Below, one piece after another: positions 37,580 through 46,892 of a DNA stretch of 64,000 bases. The notes below the pieces were generated by a model that was given only the letters and a program-made list of their open reading frames with translations, searched no databases and had not been told where the DNA came from. Each line of letters starts with the position of its first letter. Positions within the stretch are counted from its first letter, which is position 1. Source of the stretch: Methylobacterium dankookense (lineage in GTDB: Bacteria; Pseudomonadota; Alphaproteobacteria; Rhizobiales; Beijerinckiaceae); assembly GCF_902141855.1 (NCBI RefSeq), contig NZ_CABFVH010000001.1, positions 62,001-126,000 on the forward strand. Reading direction: 5' to 3'. The translations under genes and the position numbers were made by a program.

Positions 37580-38497
37580 TCAGGCGGTGCCATTACCGCC
37601 AGTGGCGCCGTAGACCTCGCCGGTGACGTAGCTCGCCTCCTGGCTTGCCAGGAACACGTAGACCGGCGCCAGCTCCACCGGCTGGCCGGGTCGGCCCAGC
37701 GGCACTTCGGAGCCGAACTTCTCGACGTTCTCCTGCGGCTGGCCGCCCGAGGGCTGCAGCGCCGTCCAGAACGGACCGGGCGCCACCGCGTTCACGCGGA
37801 TGCCCTTGGCCACCTGCTGCTTGGCCAGCGCCTTCGAGAAGGCGACGATGCCGGCTTTCGTCGTGGCGTAGTCCACCAGGATCTGCGGCGGGTTGTAGGC
37901 CACCACCGAGGCGGTGTTGATGATAGAAGCGCCCGCCGGCATGTGCGGCAGGGCGGCCTTGGTGATCCAGAACATGGCGTAGAGGTTGGTCTTCAGCGTC
38001 CGGTCGAACTGCTCGTCCGTGATGTCAGCGATATCCTTCTGGTTGGTCTGCTTGCCGGCGTTGTTGACGAGGATGTCGAGGCCACCCAGCTCGCTCACCG
38101 CCTTCCGGACCAATGCCTCGCAGAACGCCTTGTCGGTGATGTCGCCCGGCAGCAGCATCGCCTTCCGGCCCTCGGCCTCGATCAGCTTGGCGACCTCCTG
38201 TGCGTCGGGCATCTCCTCCTCGACGAAGCTGAGGGCCACGTCGGCACCCTCCCTGGCGAAGGCGATGGCGGCCGCGCGCCCGATCCCGGAATCGGCGCCG
38301 GTGACGAGGGCCTTGCGCCCCTCCAGCCGGCCGTGGCCGCGATAGCTGGTTTCGCCGTGGTCGGGCCTGGGCTTCATCGCCTGCGCAAGGCCCGGCGCCT
38401 CTTGCGGCTGCCGCTTGAACGGCGGCTGTGGGTACTGCATGCGGGGATCCTGCATCTTCAGGCGCAGGTCCGGGGCGTCCGTCATCTGGTTTTCCAT
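37580..38497 (-). CDS. SDR-family oxidoreductase (YhdF/stress-protein-39 type)
   Basis: 305 residues from ATG 38497 (38485 also possible). An extended N-terminus (MQDPRMQYPQPPFKRQ) precedes the domain, as in the Gsp39/YghA subgroup; TGADSGIG is near residue 69, NNAG near 146, NTASVVAYNPP (Ser about 194) and YATTKAGIVAFS (Tyr/Lys about 207-211). It ends YVTGEVYGATGGNGTA. This subgroup is often general-stress induced and NADP-dependent. Two SDR-related genes lie side by side; the neighbour at 37245 is broken. Confidence 0.9.
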   Translation of the reverse strand: MENQMTDAPDLRLKMQDPRMQYPQPPFKRQPQEAPGLAQAMKPRPDHGETSYRGHGRLEGRKALVTGADSGIGRAAAIAFAREGADVALSFVEEEMPDAQEVAKLIEAEGRKAMLLPGDITDKAFCEALVRKAVSELGGLDILVNNAGKQTNQKDIADITDEQFDRTLKTNLYAMFWITKAALPHMPAGASIINTASVVAYNPPQILVDYATTKAGIVAFSKALAKQQVAKGIRVNAVAPGPFWTALQPSGGQPQENVEKFGSEVPLGRPGQPVELAPVYVFLASQEASYVTGEVYGATGGNGTA

Positions 38498-38970
38498 GGC
38501 GCCGGCTTGGCCGGAGCAGCGCACGCGGCGCGGTTCAGGGAAGGCGCTGCCCGGGTATCGGGCCAATCACTGCCCCGCGAGACGGTTCCGGTGGCCGTCG
38601 GGGGAGTCATCGCCACACCCGACCCTGGGGTCGGACCTGCGTCCTCGTCCGCATTCAAGGCTTGCGACAGATCATTTGCCCCCTCGGCTTTGCGCCGGAC
38701 GTCCACTCTCCCAACCCTCAAGCCTCGAAGCGGGCATTCCGCATACGGCCATCATCAGCCGCTCGTGCCATCAAACAGACGACTCGGAAGCGGACGTCAC
38801 CAGGGCCTGCTTTGGGTCGTTATGATGAAAAACTCCGAGTCAGTCCGCCAAGCGTTGCCCAGCACAGGTAACCGGAGAATTTTTGTCCCTTGTCGGCGTT
38901 GCAACGCCGCGACATCTGCGTATCCTGAATGATTTAGAAGTCGGATATTCTTCAAAAGCCGGGGCTAGCG
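38498..38970. other. Gap between SDR and GGDEF remnant
   Basis: About 470 bases. It probably holds the leftward promoter for the stress-type SDR. Open frames on the plus strand (from 38415 and 38428) are shadows with no recognisable motif. Confidence 0.4.
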
Positions 38971-39300
38971 GTGCTGATGCGGGCCGATACCGAGTTTTTC
39001 AACCAAATGGTCAGGTCAGAATTCGCGGTCCTCCTGCCCGACACCGACGCGGAGGGGGCGCAGTGCATCGCTCAAGGCATCCACGAGGCGGTGGCGGGAC
39101 TTGCCGTCTCGTCGGCCGGCCTCGGTCCCGGTTCCGTGACGGTGAGCATCGGCCTGGCCGCCGAAGCCAGCGCCCGCAACGGCGGCACGGGCGACCTCTA
39201 CCGCAAGGCGGACACGGCGCTCTACGAGGCCAAGGCCGGAGGTCGAAACCAGACCCGCCGGGCGACGGCCACCGACACGAGGCGTGAGAAGGCGGCCTGA
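38971..39300 (+). pseudogene. Degenerate C-terminal half of a GGDEF (diguanylate cyclase) domain
   Basis: Reads RSEFAVLLPDTDAEGAQCIA, PGSVTVSIGLAAEASARNGG and DLYRKADTALYEAKAGGRNQ, the second half of a GGDEF domain. The active-site GG(D/E)EF is replaced by VRSEF and the first half, including the nucleotide-binding start, is missing. It cannot be an active cyclase. An ATG at 38971 exists without a good ribosome site. Confidence 0.75.
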
Positions 39301-39331
39301 TATCCTGGGGCGCCGCGGCCGCCGGCAGCCC

Positions 39332-39589
39332 TCAGCGGTCGGAAGCCTGACGCTCAGGAAAGCACTCGGCGGCCAAGTTCAGCCGCACGGTGCAGAGTTC
39401 CGCGCCGCGCTCGTCACGGACGATGGCCAGGAAGTCGCGCTTGCCGTCGTGGGGCGGCGCTTCCCGGCCGATGTCGGGCAGGGCCGCAATCGCCGCGTCG
39501 CGCGCGGCCTGCAGGCTCTCGTATTCTTGGCCCTCCTCGTCCTTCAGCCACATCTCACCGTCCTGAAAGTCGAGGAAGTAGCGGGGCAT
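39332..39589 (-). CDS. DUF6894-type small protein
   Basis: 85 residues from ATG 39589. MPRYFLDFQDGEMWLKDEEG, QEYESLQAARDAAIAALPDI and FLAIVRDERGAELCTVRLNL are the family blocks (MPRYFF.......D..G.E......A..EA...L.......V.V.D..G..L). It is a compact alpha/beta protein of unknown function, highly multiplied in Methylobacterium. The longer frame upstream is not supported. Confidence 0.85.
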   Translation of the reverse strand: MPRYFLDFQDGEMWLKDEEGQEYESLQAARDAAIAALPDIGREAPPHDGKRDFLAIVRDERGAELCTVRLNLAAECFPERQASDR

Positions 39590-39762
39590 CGCGACGTGGT
39601 AGCTTGAGGGGAGCGGTTCGTGCGAACCTAGAAACCCTTCGGCGCCGGATGGTTGCATGCGTTGACGGGCGTTTCCGCAGCTCTTCGCCAAGCCGATGTG
39701 AATCGCCGGTCTTCCGGCCTTTTGTGCACTTATGAACTGACAGCGAAACGAGCGTTGCGGTA

Positions 39763-40599
39763 ATGGTTGCGCCCGAGCCACCCGACACCGCCCTTCGCCG
39801 CTCCGCCATGCTCCCCGACGTCGATGCACTCCTCAGCGGCAACCTCCTGCTTGGCGCCCTGCGGCTCCCCGACCAGGCGCTCATCAAGCCACACCTGGAG
39901 CTGAGGGAGTACCGGCGCGGGGACGTGCTGTTCGACGCCGGCGAGAACGTCGGCCACATCACCTTCCCGCTTGGCCCGTGCGTGGCGGCCCTCCTCATCG
40001 GGCTGCAGGACGGGCGTGCCGTCGAGACGGCGACCGTTGGGCACGAGGGCGCGGTCGGCGGCGTTGTGAGCCAAGGCTCGCTGCCGGCCTTCAGCCGGGC
40101 CGTCGTGCAGATCCCCGGCTCGGTGCTGCGCATCGAGGCCGCAGTGCTGCAGCAGATCAAGCAGACCTCGCCGGGCCTGCGCAACCTGATCACCCGCTAT
40201 TCCGATTGCCTGCTCGCACAGGTGCTGCAGTCGGTGGCCTGCAACGCCAGCCACACCATCGAGGCCCGCTGCGCCCGCTGGCTGCTCGGCTTGCAGGACC
40301 GGCTCGGCAGCGACGTGCTGCCCGTCACGCACGAGGTGCTGGCCGAGCTCCTGGGCGTGCAGCGCTCCTACCTGACGCGCACGCTCCGGACCCTGCAGCA
40401 ACAGGGCCTGATCCAGGTGCGGCGCGGGCGCATCATCATCCAGAGCCGTCCCGCCGTTGAGGCGACTGCCTGCGAGTGCCACGGTGCGGTCAAGCGTCAC
40501 TTCGAGACCGTGCTGGGGGCCGTCTACAACGCCTCCGGCACGCTGGTGTCGCTGCGACCCGCGCCGGCCTGCGACAAGCCCCTGCCCCAGGCCGTCTAA
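39763..40599 (+). CDS. Crp/Fnr-family transcriptional regulator
   Basis: 278 residues. A cyclic-nucleotide-binding-like fold occupies about 20-150 (LLLGALRLPDQALIKPHLEL, YRRGDVLFDAGENVGHITFP, VGHEGAVGG), then a long helix and a winged HTH (VTHEVLAELLGVQRSYLTRT-LRTLQQQGLI). No FNR-type N-terminal cysteines. This subgroup is abundant in Methylobacterium and Bradyrhizobium and often sits next to sensor kinases. It lies 14 bases before the HWE kinase gene, so co-expression is likely. Confidence 0.88.
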   Translation: MVAPEPPDTALRRSAMLPDVDALLSGNLLLGALRLPDQALIKPHLELREYRRGDVLFDAGENVGHITFPLGPCVAALLIGLQDGRAVETATVGHEGAVGGVVSQGSLPAFSRAVVQIPGSVLRIEAAVLQQIKQTSPGLRNLITRYSDCLLAQVLQSVACNASHTIEARCARWLLGLQDRLGSDVLPVTHEVLAELLGVQRSYLTRTLRTLQQQGLIQVRRGRIIIQSRPAVEATACECHGAVKRHFETVLGAVYNASGTLVSLRPAPACDKPLPQAV

Positions 40600-40613
40600 G
40601 GGGACGGGCCCCG

Positions 40614-43307
40614 ATGGAACGGAATGCAGTCCCCGGACGTGACCCTGCAATGGGGCAATCGAGCCATTCGACCGGCGAGGGTGCACGACTGCGGGCGCTC
40701 GCCGGCTACGACATCCTCGACACGCCGCGCGAGCGGGAGTTCGACGACATCGCGGAGCTCGCCGTCGAGATCTGCGGCACACCCATCGCGGTGGTGAACT
40801 TCATCGGCGACGGCCGGCAGTTCTTCAAGGCCGAGGTCGGGCTTGGGGTGCGCGAGACCCCGCTGGAGACCTCGTTCTGCCGCCAGGCCATCCTGCATAG
40901 CGATTTCCTGTACGTGCCCGACGCGGCCCGCGACCCCCGCTTTGCCTGCAATCCGCTCGTGACCGGCGAGCCGGGCCTGCGCTTCTACGCGGGCGCGCTG
41001 CTCAAGACCGAGGACGGCCATCCGGTCGGCACGGTCTGCGTGCTCGACACGAAGCCGCGCGCGCTCTCGGAGCGGCAGCAGGCCGGCCTGCGGCGCCTCG
41101 CCCGACAGAGCATGGCGCTGCTGGAGGCCCGCCGAAGCGCCCGCGCCCAGCAGATCCAGAAGGAGCTGCAGGGACGCATCCTGGACAGCGCCACGGACTA
41201 CGCCATCATCGCCATGGACCGAAGCGGTCGGGTCACCCGGTGGAGCGCGGGGGCCGAACGCGTCCTCGGCTGGCGCGAGGAGGAGATGCTGGGCGACCCC
41301 GCCCACGTATTCTTCACGCCCGAGGACCGCGAGGCTGGGTGTCCCGAGATCGAGATGGAGCTGGCGCTGAAGGACGGCTTCGCGCCCGACGAGCGCTTGC
41401 ACCTGCGCAAGGGCGGCGAGCGGTTCTGGGCCATTGGCGAGATGATGCCGCTGAGGGCCGCCGACGGCTCCGTTCAGGGCTTCGTCAAGATCCTGCGCGA
41501 CCGGACCCGGCAGCGCGCGGAGGCGGCGGAGCGGGAGGCCAGCGAGCTGCGCTTCCGCTCCCTCGTCGAGGTCAGCCCGCAGGTGGTCTGGTTCGGGGAT
41601 GCCGCCGGCAACATCACCTACTGCAACCCGACCTGGTACGCGTACACCGGGCTCACCCCGGGCGACACCGGCGGCGACGGCTGGGCCGGGGTGATCCATC
41701 CGGACCACCGCGAGCGTGTGCTCGGCATCTGGAAGCATGCGGTCGCGACGAAAGGGCCTTACGAGGTCGAGATCCCGTTCCGCCGAACCTCGGATGGTGC
41801 GTACCGCTGGTTCCTGGCGCGCGGCAAACCCGTGCGCGGCGAGGCCGGCCAGGTCGAGAGCTGGATCGGCATCGCCATCGACATCCACGACCGGCGCCAG
41901 GCGGAGGACGACCTGCTTCAAGCCCGCGAGCAGCTGCGGCTCGCCGTCGAGGCGACCGGGACCGGCGTGTTCGATTACGACCTCGTCTCGGACGAGCTGA
42001 AGTGGGACGCCCGCATCCTCTCCCTGTACGGCCTGCCTCCGGACGCCCCCGTCGACCTGGCCGTGCACCTCGCCCGCGTGCACCCGGACGACCGGGCCAG
42101 GGCCGACGAGGCGGTGCGGGCCGCGGTCGATCCGGCCGGTGACGGCGTCTACGACGTCACGTACCGCACGGTGGCCCCGGAGGACGGGGCCGAGCGTTGG
42201 GTGTCCGCCAAGGGCCAGACCCTGTTCCAGGACGGGCGGCCGGTGCGCCTCATCGGCTTCGCGCGCGACGTCTCCGGAAGCCGGCGCGCCGAGCAGGCGC
42301 TTCGCGAGACCGAGGAGCGCTACCGGCTGGTCTCGCGCGCCACCAACGACGCGATCTGGGACTGGACCTTCGCCACCAACCACGTCCTCTGGAACGAGGC
42401 GCTCGGAACGGCCCACGGCTATGCCCCGGAGGCGGTCGAGCCGACCAGCAACTGGTGGATCGCGCACATCCACCCGGACGACCGCGCCCGTATCGACGCC
42501 TCCATCCACGCGGTCATCGACGGCATGGGCACGGTGTGGGCCGACGAGTACCGCTTCCTGCGGGCGGACGGCTCCTACGCCGACATCCTCGACCGCGGCT
42601 ACATCATCCGGGACGCGGCCGGCCAAGCCGTCCGCATAATCGGCGCCATGCTCGACATCAGCGAGCGAAAGCGGGCCGAGGAGCACCAGCGCCTGCTCAC
42701 GGGCGAGCTTCAGCACCGGGTCAAGAACACGCTGACCCTGGTACAGGCCATCGCAAGCCAGACCCTGCGCGGGGCGAGCGACCTCAACGAGATGCGCGAG
42801 GCGTTCGCGGCGCGCCTGATCTCGCTCGGACGCGCCCACGACATCCTGACCCAGGCGAGCTGGACGGAGGCGGCCATCGGCGAGGTCGTGGAGGGCGCCC
42901 TCTCCGTTCACCGTCAGTCCGACGCCTCGCGCATCCGGTTCGGCGGACCCAACGTACTCCTCTCGGCCAAGGCCGCGCTCTCGCTGGCGCTGGCCTTGCA
43001 CGAGCTCGCCACCAACGCCGCCAAGTACGGGGCCCTGTCGAACGAGGGCGGCGTGGTCGATCTGCGCTGGCACGTGGTGCACGAGGGCGACGCGCCCCGT
43101 TTCCGCCTGACTTGGTCCGAGCAGGCCGGACCGCCTATCCTGAGCCAGCCGGCTCGACGCGGCTTCGGCTCGCGCCTGATCGAGCGCAGCTTCGCCGCCG
43201 AGATAGGAGGGGACGTCAAACTGAACTACGCGCCGACCGGCCTCGTCTGCCGCCTTGAGGCGCCGCTCGCCTCGATGCAGGAACGGCGCGGCGAGGCCGC
43301 GGCCTAG
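40614..43307 (+). CDS. GAF/multi-PAS sensor histidine kinase (HWE/HisKA_2 family)
   Basis: 897 residues from ATG 40614, cytosolic. A GAF domain (about 25-165, with LAVEICGTPIAVVNFIGDGR and CVLDTKPRALSERQ) is followed by four PAS/PAC units (about 190-310, 320-440, 445-570, 575-700). PAC ends are recognisable (ITYCNPTWYAYTGLTPGD, VRIIGAMLDISERKRAEEHQ). The phosphoacceptor region ELQHRVKNTLTLVQAIASQT and the catalytic domain ALHELATNAAKYGALS plus GFGSRLIERSF are HWE/HisKA_2-type. No receiver is attached; the lone response regulators at 3538 and 57207 are possible partners. It shares a transcript with the Crp/Fnr gene. Confidence 0.9.
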   Translation: MERNAVPGRDPAMGQSSHSTGEGARLRALAGYDILDTPREREFDDIAELAVEICGTPIAVVNFIGDGRQFFKAEVGLGVRETPLETSFCRQAILHSDFLYVPDAARDPRFACNPLVTGEPGLRFYAGALLKTEDGHPVGTVCVLDTKPRALSERQQAGLRRLARQSMALLEARRSARAQQIQKELQGRILDSATDYAIIAMDRSGRVTRWSAGAERVLGWREEEMLGDPAHVFFTPEDREAGCPEIEMELALKDGFAPDERLHLRKGGERFWAIGEMMPLRAADGSVQGFVKILRDRTRQRAEAAEREASELRFRSLVEVSPQVVWFGDAAGNITYCNPTWYAYTGLTPGDTGGDGWAGVIHPDHRERVLGIWKHAVATKGPYEVEIPFRRTSDGAYRWFLARGKPVRGEAGQVESWIGIAIDIHDRRQAEDDLLQAREQLRLAVEATGTGVFDYDLVSDELKWDARILSLYGLPPDAPVDLAVHLARVHPDDRARADEAVRAAVDPAGDGVYDVTYRTVAPEDGAERWVSAKGQTLFQDGRPVRLIGFARDVSGSRRAEQALRETEERYRLVSRATNDAIWDWTFATNHVLWNEALGTAHGYAPEAVEPTSNWWIAHIHPDDRARIDASIHAVIDGMGTVWADEYRFLRADGSYADILDRGYIIRDAAGQAVRIIGAMLDISERKRAEEHQRLLTGELQHRVKNTLTLVQAIASQTLRGASDLNEMREAFAARLISLGRAHDILTQASWTEAAIGEVVEGALSVHRQSDASRIRFGGPNVLLSAKAALSLALALHELATNAAKYGALSNEGGVVDLRWHVVHEGDAPRFRLTWSEQAGPPILSQPARRGFGSRLIERSFAAEIGGDVKLNYAPTGLVCRLEAPLASMQERRGEAAA

Positions 43308-43488
43308 GCGCGGCATTCCAGGCGCGAGTGTGGCGGTCCCTGCGCATCGGCTCCTACCGCGGAGACGGCAGTACCGACCCGAACGATAAGGTTAGCTGCG
43401 GGGAGCGCTCGTGAACTGTTCCGCCCCCGATGACGCGAAGAAGACGACGAGCGCCGCTTCGTCCCAGAGCAGGGATGAGGGGAAGTAG

Positions 43489-43695
43489 GCCAACCGGCTT
43501 CCGGCCAAGGCTCAACGGACGCTCGACCAGATCGCCGACGCCCTGGGCGTCGCCACGGCCACGCTGAAGGAAAGCAATGGCGCGGCCGTGCCGTCAACCG
43601 GGAGTAAGGCCAGCCCGGCCGAGACGGCCGCCCTGGTGCAGGCGTTCGTTCGCATCGAGGACCCGAAGGTGCGCCGAAGCCTCCTCGCGCGACGC
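43489..43695 (+). pseudogene. Remnant of an XRE-type regulator
   Basis: One frame, opening directly after TAG with no start codon, reads ANRLPAKAQRTLDQIADALG then VATATLKE, and later SPAETAALVQAFVRIEDPKV followed by RRSLLAR. This resembles the second half of an XRE-like HTH and a conserved tail common in Methylobacterium regulators. The open frame continues to 43926, but beyond RRSLLAR it is antisense to the kinase gene and not conserved. Confidence 0.45.
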
Positions 43696-43790
43696 GGCGA
43701 CGCAGGCGTAGGGCTCGCAAGCGGAACCGACGTCGGCTTCGGCATCGTTCACCCCATGCGTGAAGGCAGGGGCGTGCGCGCTGCTTTCGG

Positions 43791-46604
43791 TCACCTCACC
43801 CCGTCCACGCGGCGCTTGCGTCGACGCCAACTCGCGACCTTGCGCAGGAGCCGCGAGAGCTGCTCGACCGAGTACGGCTTGTGCAGCAGCTCGAAGCCGT
43901 GGCTCCCGTTCTGCGCCAGCACGTGACTGTAGCCCGAAGCCAGCAGCACCGGTAGGTCGCGATGGTCCCGCCGGATGCGGTTGGCGAGGTCGATCCCATT
44001 CATCCCCGGCATCATGACGTCCGAGAACACCACGTCGAAGCGGTCGGCGTCCCGGGCCAGCTCGGCCAACGCCCCCTCGGCATCGGTCGCCCACACGGTG
44101 ACGTAGCCGAGCTCGGCCAGGGTCTGGGTCGCGAACGTCCCGACATCCGCGTTGTCCTCGACCACCAGGACGCACATGCCATGCCCATCGACGAGGGGCT
44201 CTGGCTCCGCCTGGATCGGTTCGGCGGGAGCCTCCGTCCTCGGCAGGTAGAGCACGAACGTCGTGCCCTGGCCGACCGTGCTCTCGACGCGGACCTCGCC
44301 GCCCGACTGCTTGGCGAAGCCGAAGACTTGGCTCAGCCCGAGGCCCGTTCCCTGCCCGACGCCCTTGGTGGTGAAGAACGGCTCGAAGATCTGCTCGATC
44401 CGCTCGGGAGGGATGCCGGATCCCGTGTCCTCGATGCACACCGCCACGAACGCTCCGTGGACGGCGGGGTGAGCGCGGAGCGGCGGGATGGCCGGGACGG
44501 GATGGACGGTGATGGTAAGGGTGCCCCCGCCGTCCATGGCGTCCCGGGCGTTGACGGCCATGTTCACCAGGGCCGTGTCGAACTGGCTTGGGTCGGCGTC
44601 GACGAAGCAGGGCTCGTCCGGGATGTGCGTGACTAACCTGACGCGCGATCCGCTCAAGGTGCCAACCATGTCGCTGATGGCGACGACGCTCTGGCCGACA
44701 TCGAAGACCTCCGGCTTCAGGGCCTGCCGCCGCGCGAAGGCGAGGAGCTGGCCGGTGAGCTTGGCGGCGCGGTCGACGGTGTCGGAGATCGCTTCGACGT
44801 AGCGCTGGCGCCGGTCCTCGGCGAGGCCCGGCCGCTTCAGCAGGTCTGTGGAGGACTTGATGACGGTGAGCAGGTTGTTGAAATCATGGGCCACGCCGCC
44901 GGTGAGCTGGCCCACCGCCTCCATCTTCTGGGCCTGGCGCAGGGCCTCCTGGGCGGAGGCGAGCTCGGCCTCCCGCGCCTTCACCACCGTGAGGTCGCGC
45001 CCCACCGCGATGAAGTTGGCGCCGTCCGCCTCGGGCGCGACCGTCCACTCGATGGGCTTCCAACCTCCGTCCTTGGTAGCGATGCGGTTCTCGAAGCGCG
45101 TCGGCCGCCGCGTCTCGCCCATCCGGGCGATGCCGGCGAGCGTCGGCTCCATGTCCTCGGGGTGCATGAAGGTCGCGTAGGGCCGTGACAGGAGCTCGGC
45201 CTCGGACCAGCCCAGGACCCGCCCCCAGGCCGGGCTGACCGCCGTCATCATGCCCTGGTAGTTGGCCCGGGCCAGCATGTCCTCGGACAAGGTCCAGAGC
45301 CGGTCGCGCTCGGCCGTGCGTTCGAAGACCTGCTGCTCCAGGGACCCGTTCAGGACCTGGAGCGCCTCCTCCATGCGCCTGCGCTCGGAGATGTCGGTGA
45401 AGAGCACGGCAACCCGGCGCGCGGCCAGGTCGCCGACGCGCAGGGCGCGCACGTCGAACCAGCGCCCGAACACGTCGGCCCGGTTCTCGATGTGGGCGGG
45501 CTCCCCCGTCAGCGCGACACGCCCGTACGTGTCGAACCAGTGTTGCTCGAGGTCGGGCGCGAACTCGCTGACCCGCCGTCCGACCACGTCGGCGCCGGTC
45601 TGGCGCTCGTAGGCAGGATTAGCCTCAAGGATGCGGAAGTCGACGGCCCGGTCCGCGCCATCGAAGGTCACCTCGATGATGCAGAACCCCACGTCGATGC
45701 TCTCGAACAGGGTGCGGTAGCGGCTCTCGCTCTCGGCCAGCGCGGCCTGCGAGCGGACCTGCTCGGTGACCTCGTAGCCGCCGACGAAGATGCCGGTGAC
45801 GGCGCCCGCCTCGTTCCGGATGGGCTGGTAGAGGAAGTCGAGGTGGCGCTCGCGGTCGTCGTCCCCCAGCCGGATGGGGAGGGCACGCGCCGCGAACGGC
45901 TCGCCGGTTGCGTAGACCCCGTCGAGAAGCTCGTAGAACCCCTGCTCGGCGAGTTCCGGAAACACCGCGCGGATGTCGCGGCCGATGTAGTCGCGGTCGC
46001 CCGCCACCGTGACGTAGGCGTCGTTGACGTAATCGAAGACATGGCGCGGGCCGCGCAGCACGGCGACGAACCCGGGCATCTGCTGGAGCAGCGCCTCCTG
46101 TCGCCGGCGCTCCGACGCCGCCCGCCGCTCGGCGATGACCTGCGAGGTTGTCTCGGTGCAGGCGCAGAACAGGCCGCAGACCGCGCCGTCGTCCCCCGGC
46201 ACGGGGGTGTAGGAGAAGGCGAAGTGGGCCTCCTCCGGGTAGCCGTTGCGACGGACAATGAGTTCCAGGTCGTCCATGTGGACGGGCTCGCCCGTGTACA
46301 CGCGGTCCATCAGCGGCCCGACCTCGTCCCGGACCTCGGGCCAGGTCTCGAAGAAGGGGCGCCCCAGGGCGGCGGGATGGCGCTCACCGAGCATGGGCGC
46401 GTAGGTGTCGTTGTAGACCAGGCTGCGGTCCGGCCCCCAGGCTATGAACATCGGCTGGCGTGAGTTGAGCATGACCCGCACCAGGGTCAGGAGCGCCGGG
46501 GGCCAGTGCTCCTGCGGCCCGAGGGAGGTGGCCGACCAGTCGAAGGCCCGCATGCGCGCGCCCATGAGGCCACCACCGAGGAAAGCCGACGTCGCCGGAC
46601 CCAT
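43791..46604 (-). CDS. Hybrid PAS sensor histidine kinase with receiver domain
   Basis: 937 residues. Four PAS units at about 25-150, 170-290, 295-410 and 440-545, with a short coiled coil near 410-440. HisKA carries His573 in [14 protein letters not shown]; HATPase_c has [10 protein letters not shown] (N box) and EDTGSGIPP (G box). The C-terminal receiver (about 810-925) has VVEDNAD, phosphoacceptor Asp862 in [10 protein letters not shown] and Lys in LHKPYS. It is a hybrid that can pass phosphate inside the protein. No membrane segment. Its start lies five bases from the end of an orphan ParD gene. Confidence 0.9.
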   Translation of the reverse strand: MGPATSAFLGGGLMGARMRAFDWSATSLGPQEHWPPALLTLVRVMLNSRQPMFIAWGPDRSLVYNDTYAPMLGERHPAALGRPFFETWPEVRDEVGPLMDRVYTGEPVHMDDLELIVRRNGYPEEAHFAFSYTPVPGDDGAVCGLFCACTETTSQVIAERRAASERRRQEALLQQMPGFVAVLRGPRHVFDYVNDAYVTVAGDRDYIGRDIRAVFPELAEQGFYELLDGVYATGEPFAARALPIRLGDDDRERHLDFLYQPIRNEAGAVTGIFVGGYEVTEQVRSQAALAESESRYRTLFESIDVGFCIIEVTFDGADRAVDFRILEANPAYERQTGADVVGRRVSEFAPDLEQHWFDTYGRVALTGEPAHIENRADVFGRWFDVRALRVGDLAARRVAVLFTDISERRRMEEALQVLNGSLEQQVFERTAERDRLWTLSEDMLARANYQGMMTAVSPAWGRVLGWSEAELLSRPYATFMHPEDMEPTLAGIARMGETRRPTRFENRIATKDGGWKPIEWTVAPEADGANFIAVGRDLTVVKAREAELASAQEALRQAQKMEAVGQLTGGVAHDFNNLLTVIKSSTDLLKRPGLAEDRRQRYVEAISDTVDRAAKLTGQLLAFARRQALKPEVFDVGQSVVAISDMVGTLSGSRVRLVTHIPDEPCFVDADPSQFDTALVNMAVNARDAMDGGGTLTITVHPVPAIPPLRAHPAVHGAFVAVCIEDTGSGIPPERIEQIFEPFFTTKGVGQGTGLGLSQVFGFAKQSGGEVRVESTVGQGTTFVLYLPRTEAPAEPIQAEPEPLVDGHGMCVLVVEDNADVGTFATQTLAELGYVTVWATDAEGALAELARDADRFDVVFSDVMMPGMNGIDLANRIRRDHRDLPVLLASGYSHVLAQNGSHGFELLHKPYSVEQLSRLLRKVASWRRRKRRVDGVR

Positions 46605-46608
46605 CGAC

Positions 46609-46812
46609 TTAAGCCCCTCCCGCGCCGTGCGGCGGCCGCGCGGTTGAGGCGGACCGGATGGCGACCTTCTCCTCGTCCCTCGACCGCAAAACCCGGATGG
46701 CCGTCCGGATGAGGTCGCTGGTCGAGGCGTACTCGCCCTTGGCGACCTGAGCGTCGACCCAGGAGGCGAGCGCTTCCGTCAGGGCGATGTGGCGGGAGTG
46801 TTTGGCCGGCAT
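46609..46812 (-). CDS. ParD-family antitoxin (orphan)
   Basis: 67 residues: HIALTEALASWVDAQVAKGE, YASTSDLIRTAIRVLRSRDE. This is the ribbon-helix-helix DNA-binding half of ParD/CopG antitoxins. A ParE toxin would normally overlap downstream, but here the downstream gene is the hybrid kinase and no parE-like frame was seen. The C-terminal toxin-binding tail is replaced by a short Ala/Arg/Ser stretch. It could be an orphan regulator of the kinase gene. Confidence 0.8.
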   Translation of the reverse strand: MPAKHSRHIALTEALASWVDAQVAKGEYASTSDLIRTAIRVLRSRDEEKVAIRSASTARPPHGAGGA

Positions 46813-46892
46813 GGCCGCCTCCTAGCACATCCATCGCGAGGGTGTTTCCTTTCGGACCACCGACCTGTGGATCCCGCCATCTGGAAATCTCG

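Noticed and set aside
40596..43316. 906-codon open frame antisense to the GAF/PAS kinase gene
   Set aside because: High-GC shadow. The plus-strand frame has all GAF, PAS and kinase motifs; the antisense product has no domain and biased Arg/Gly/Asp/Val content.
46609..46812. A complete ParDE toxin-antitoxin pair
   Set aside because: No ParE-like frame overlaps or follows; the next gene is the hybrid kinase.
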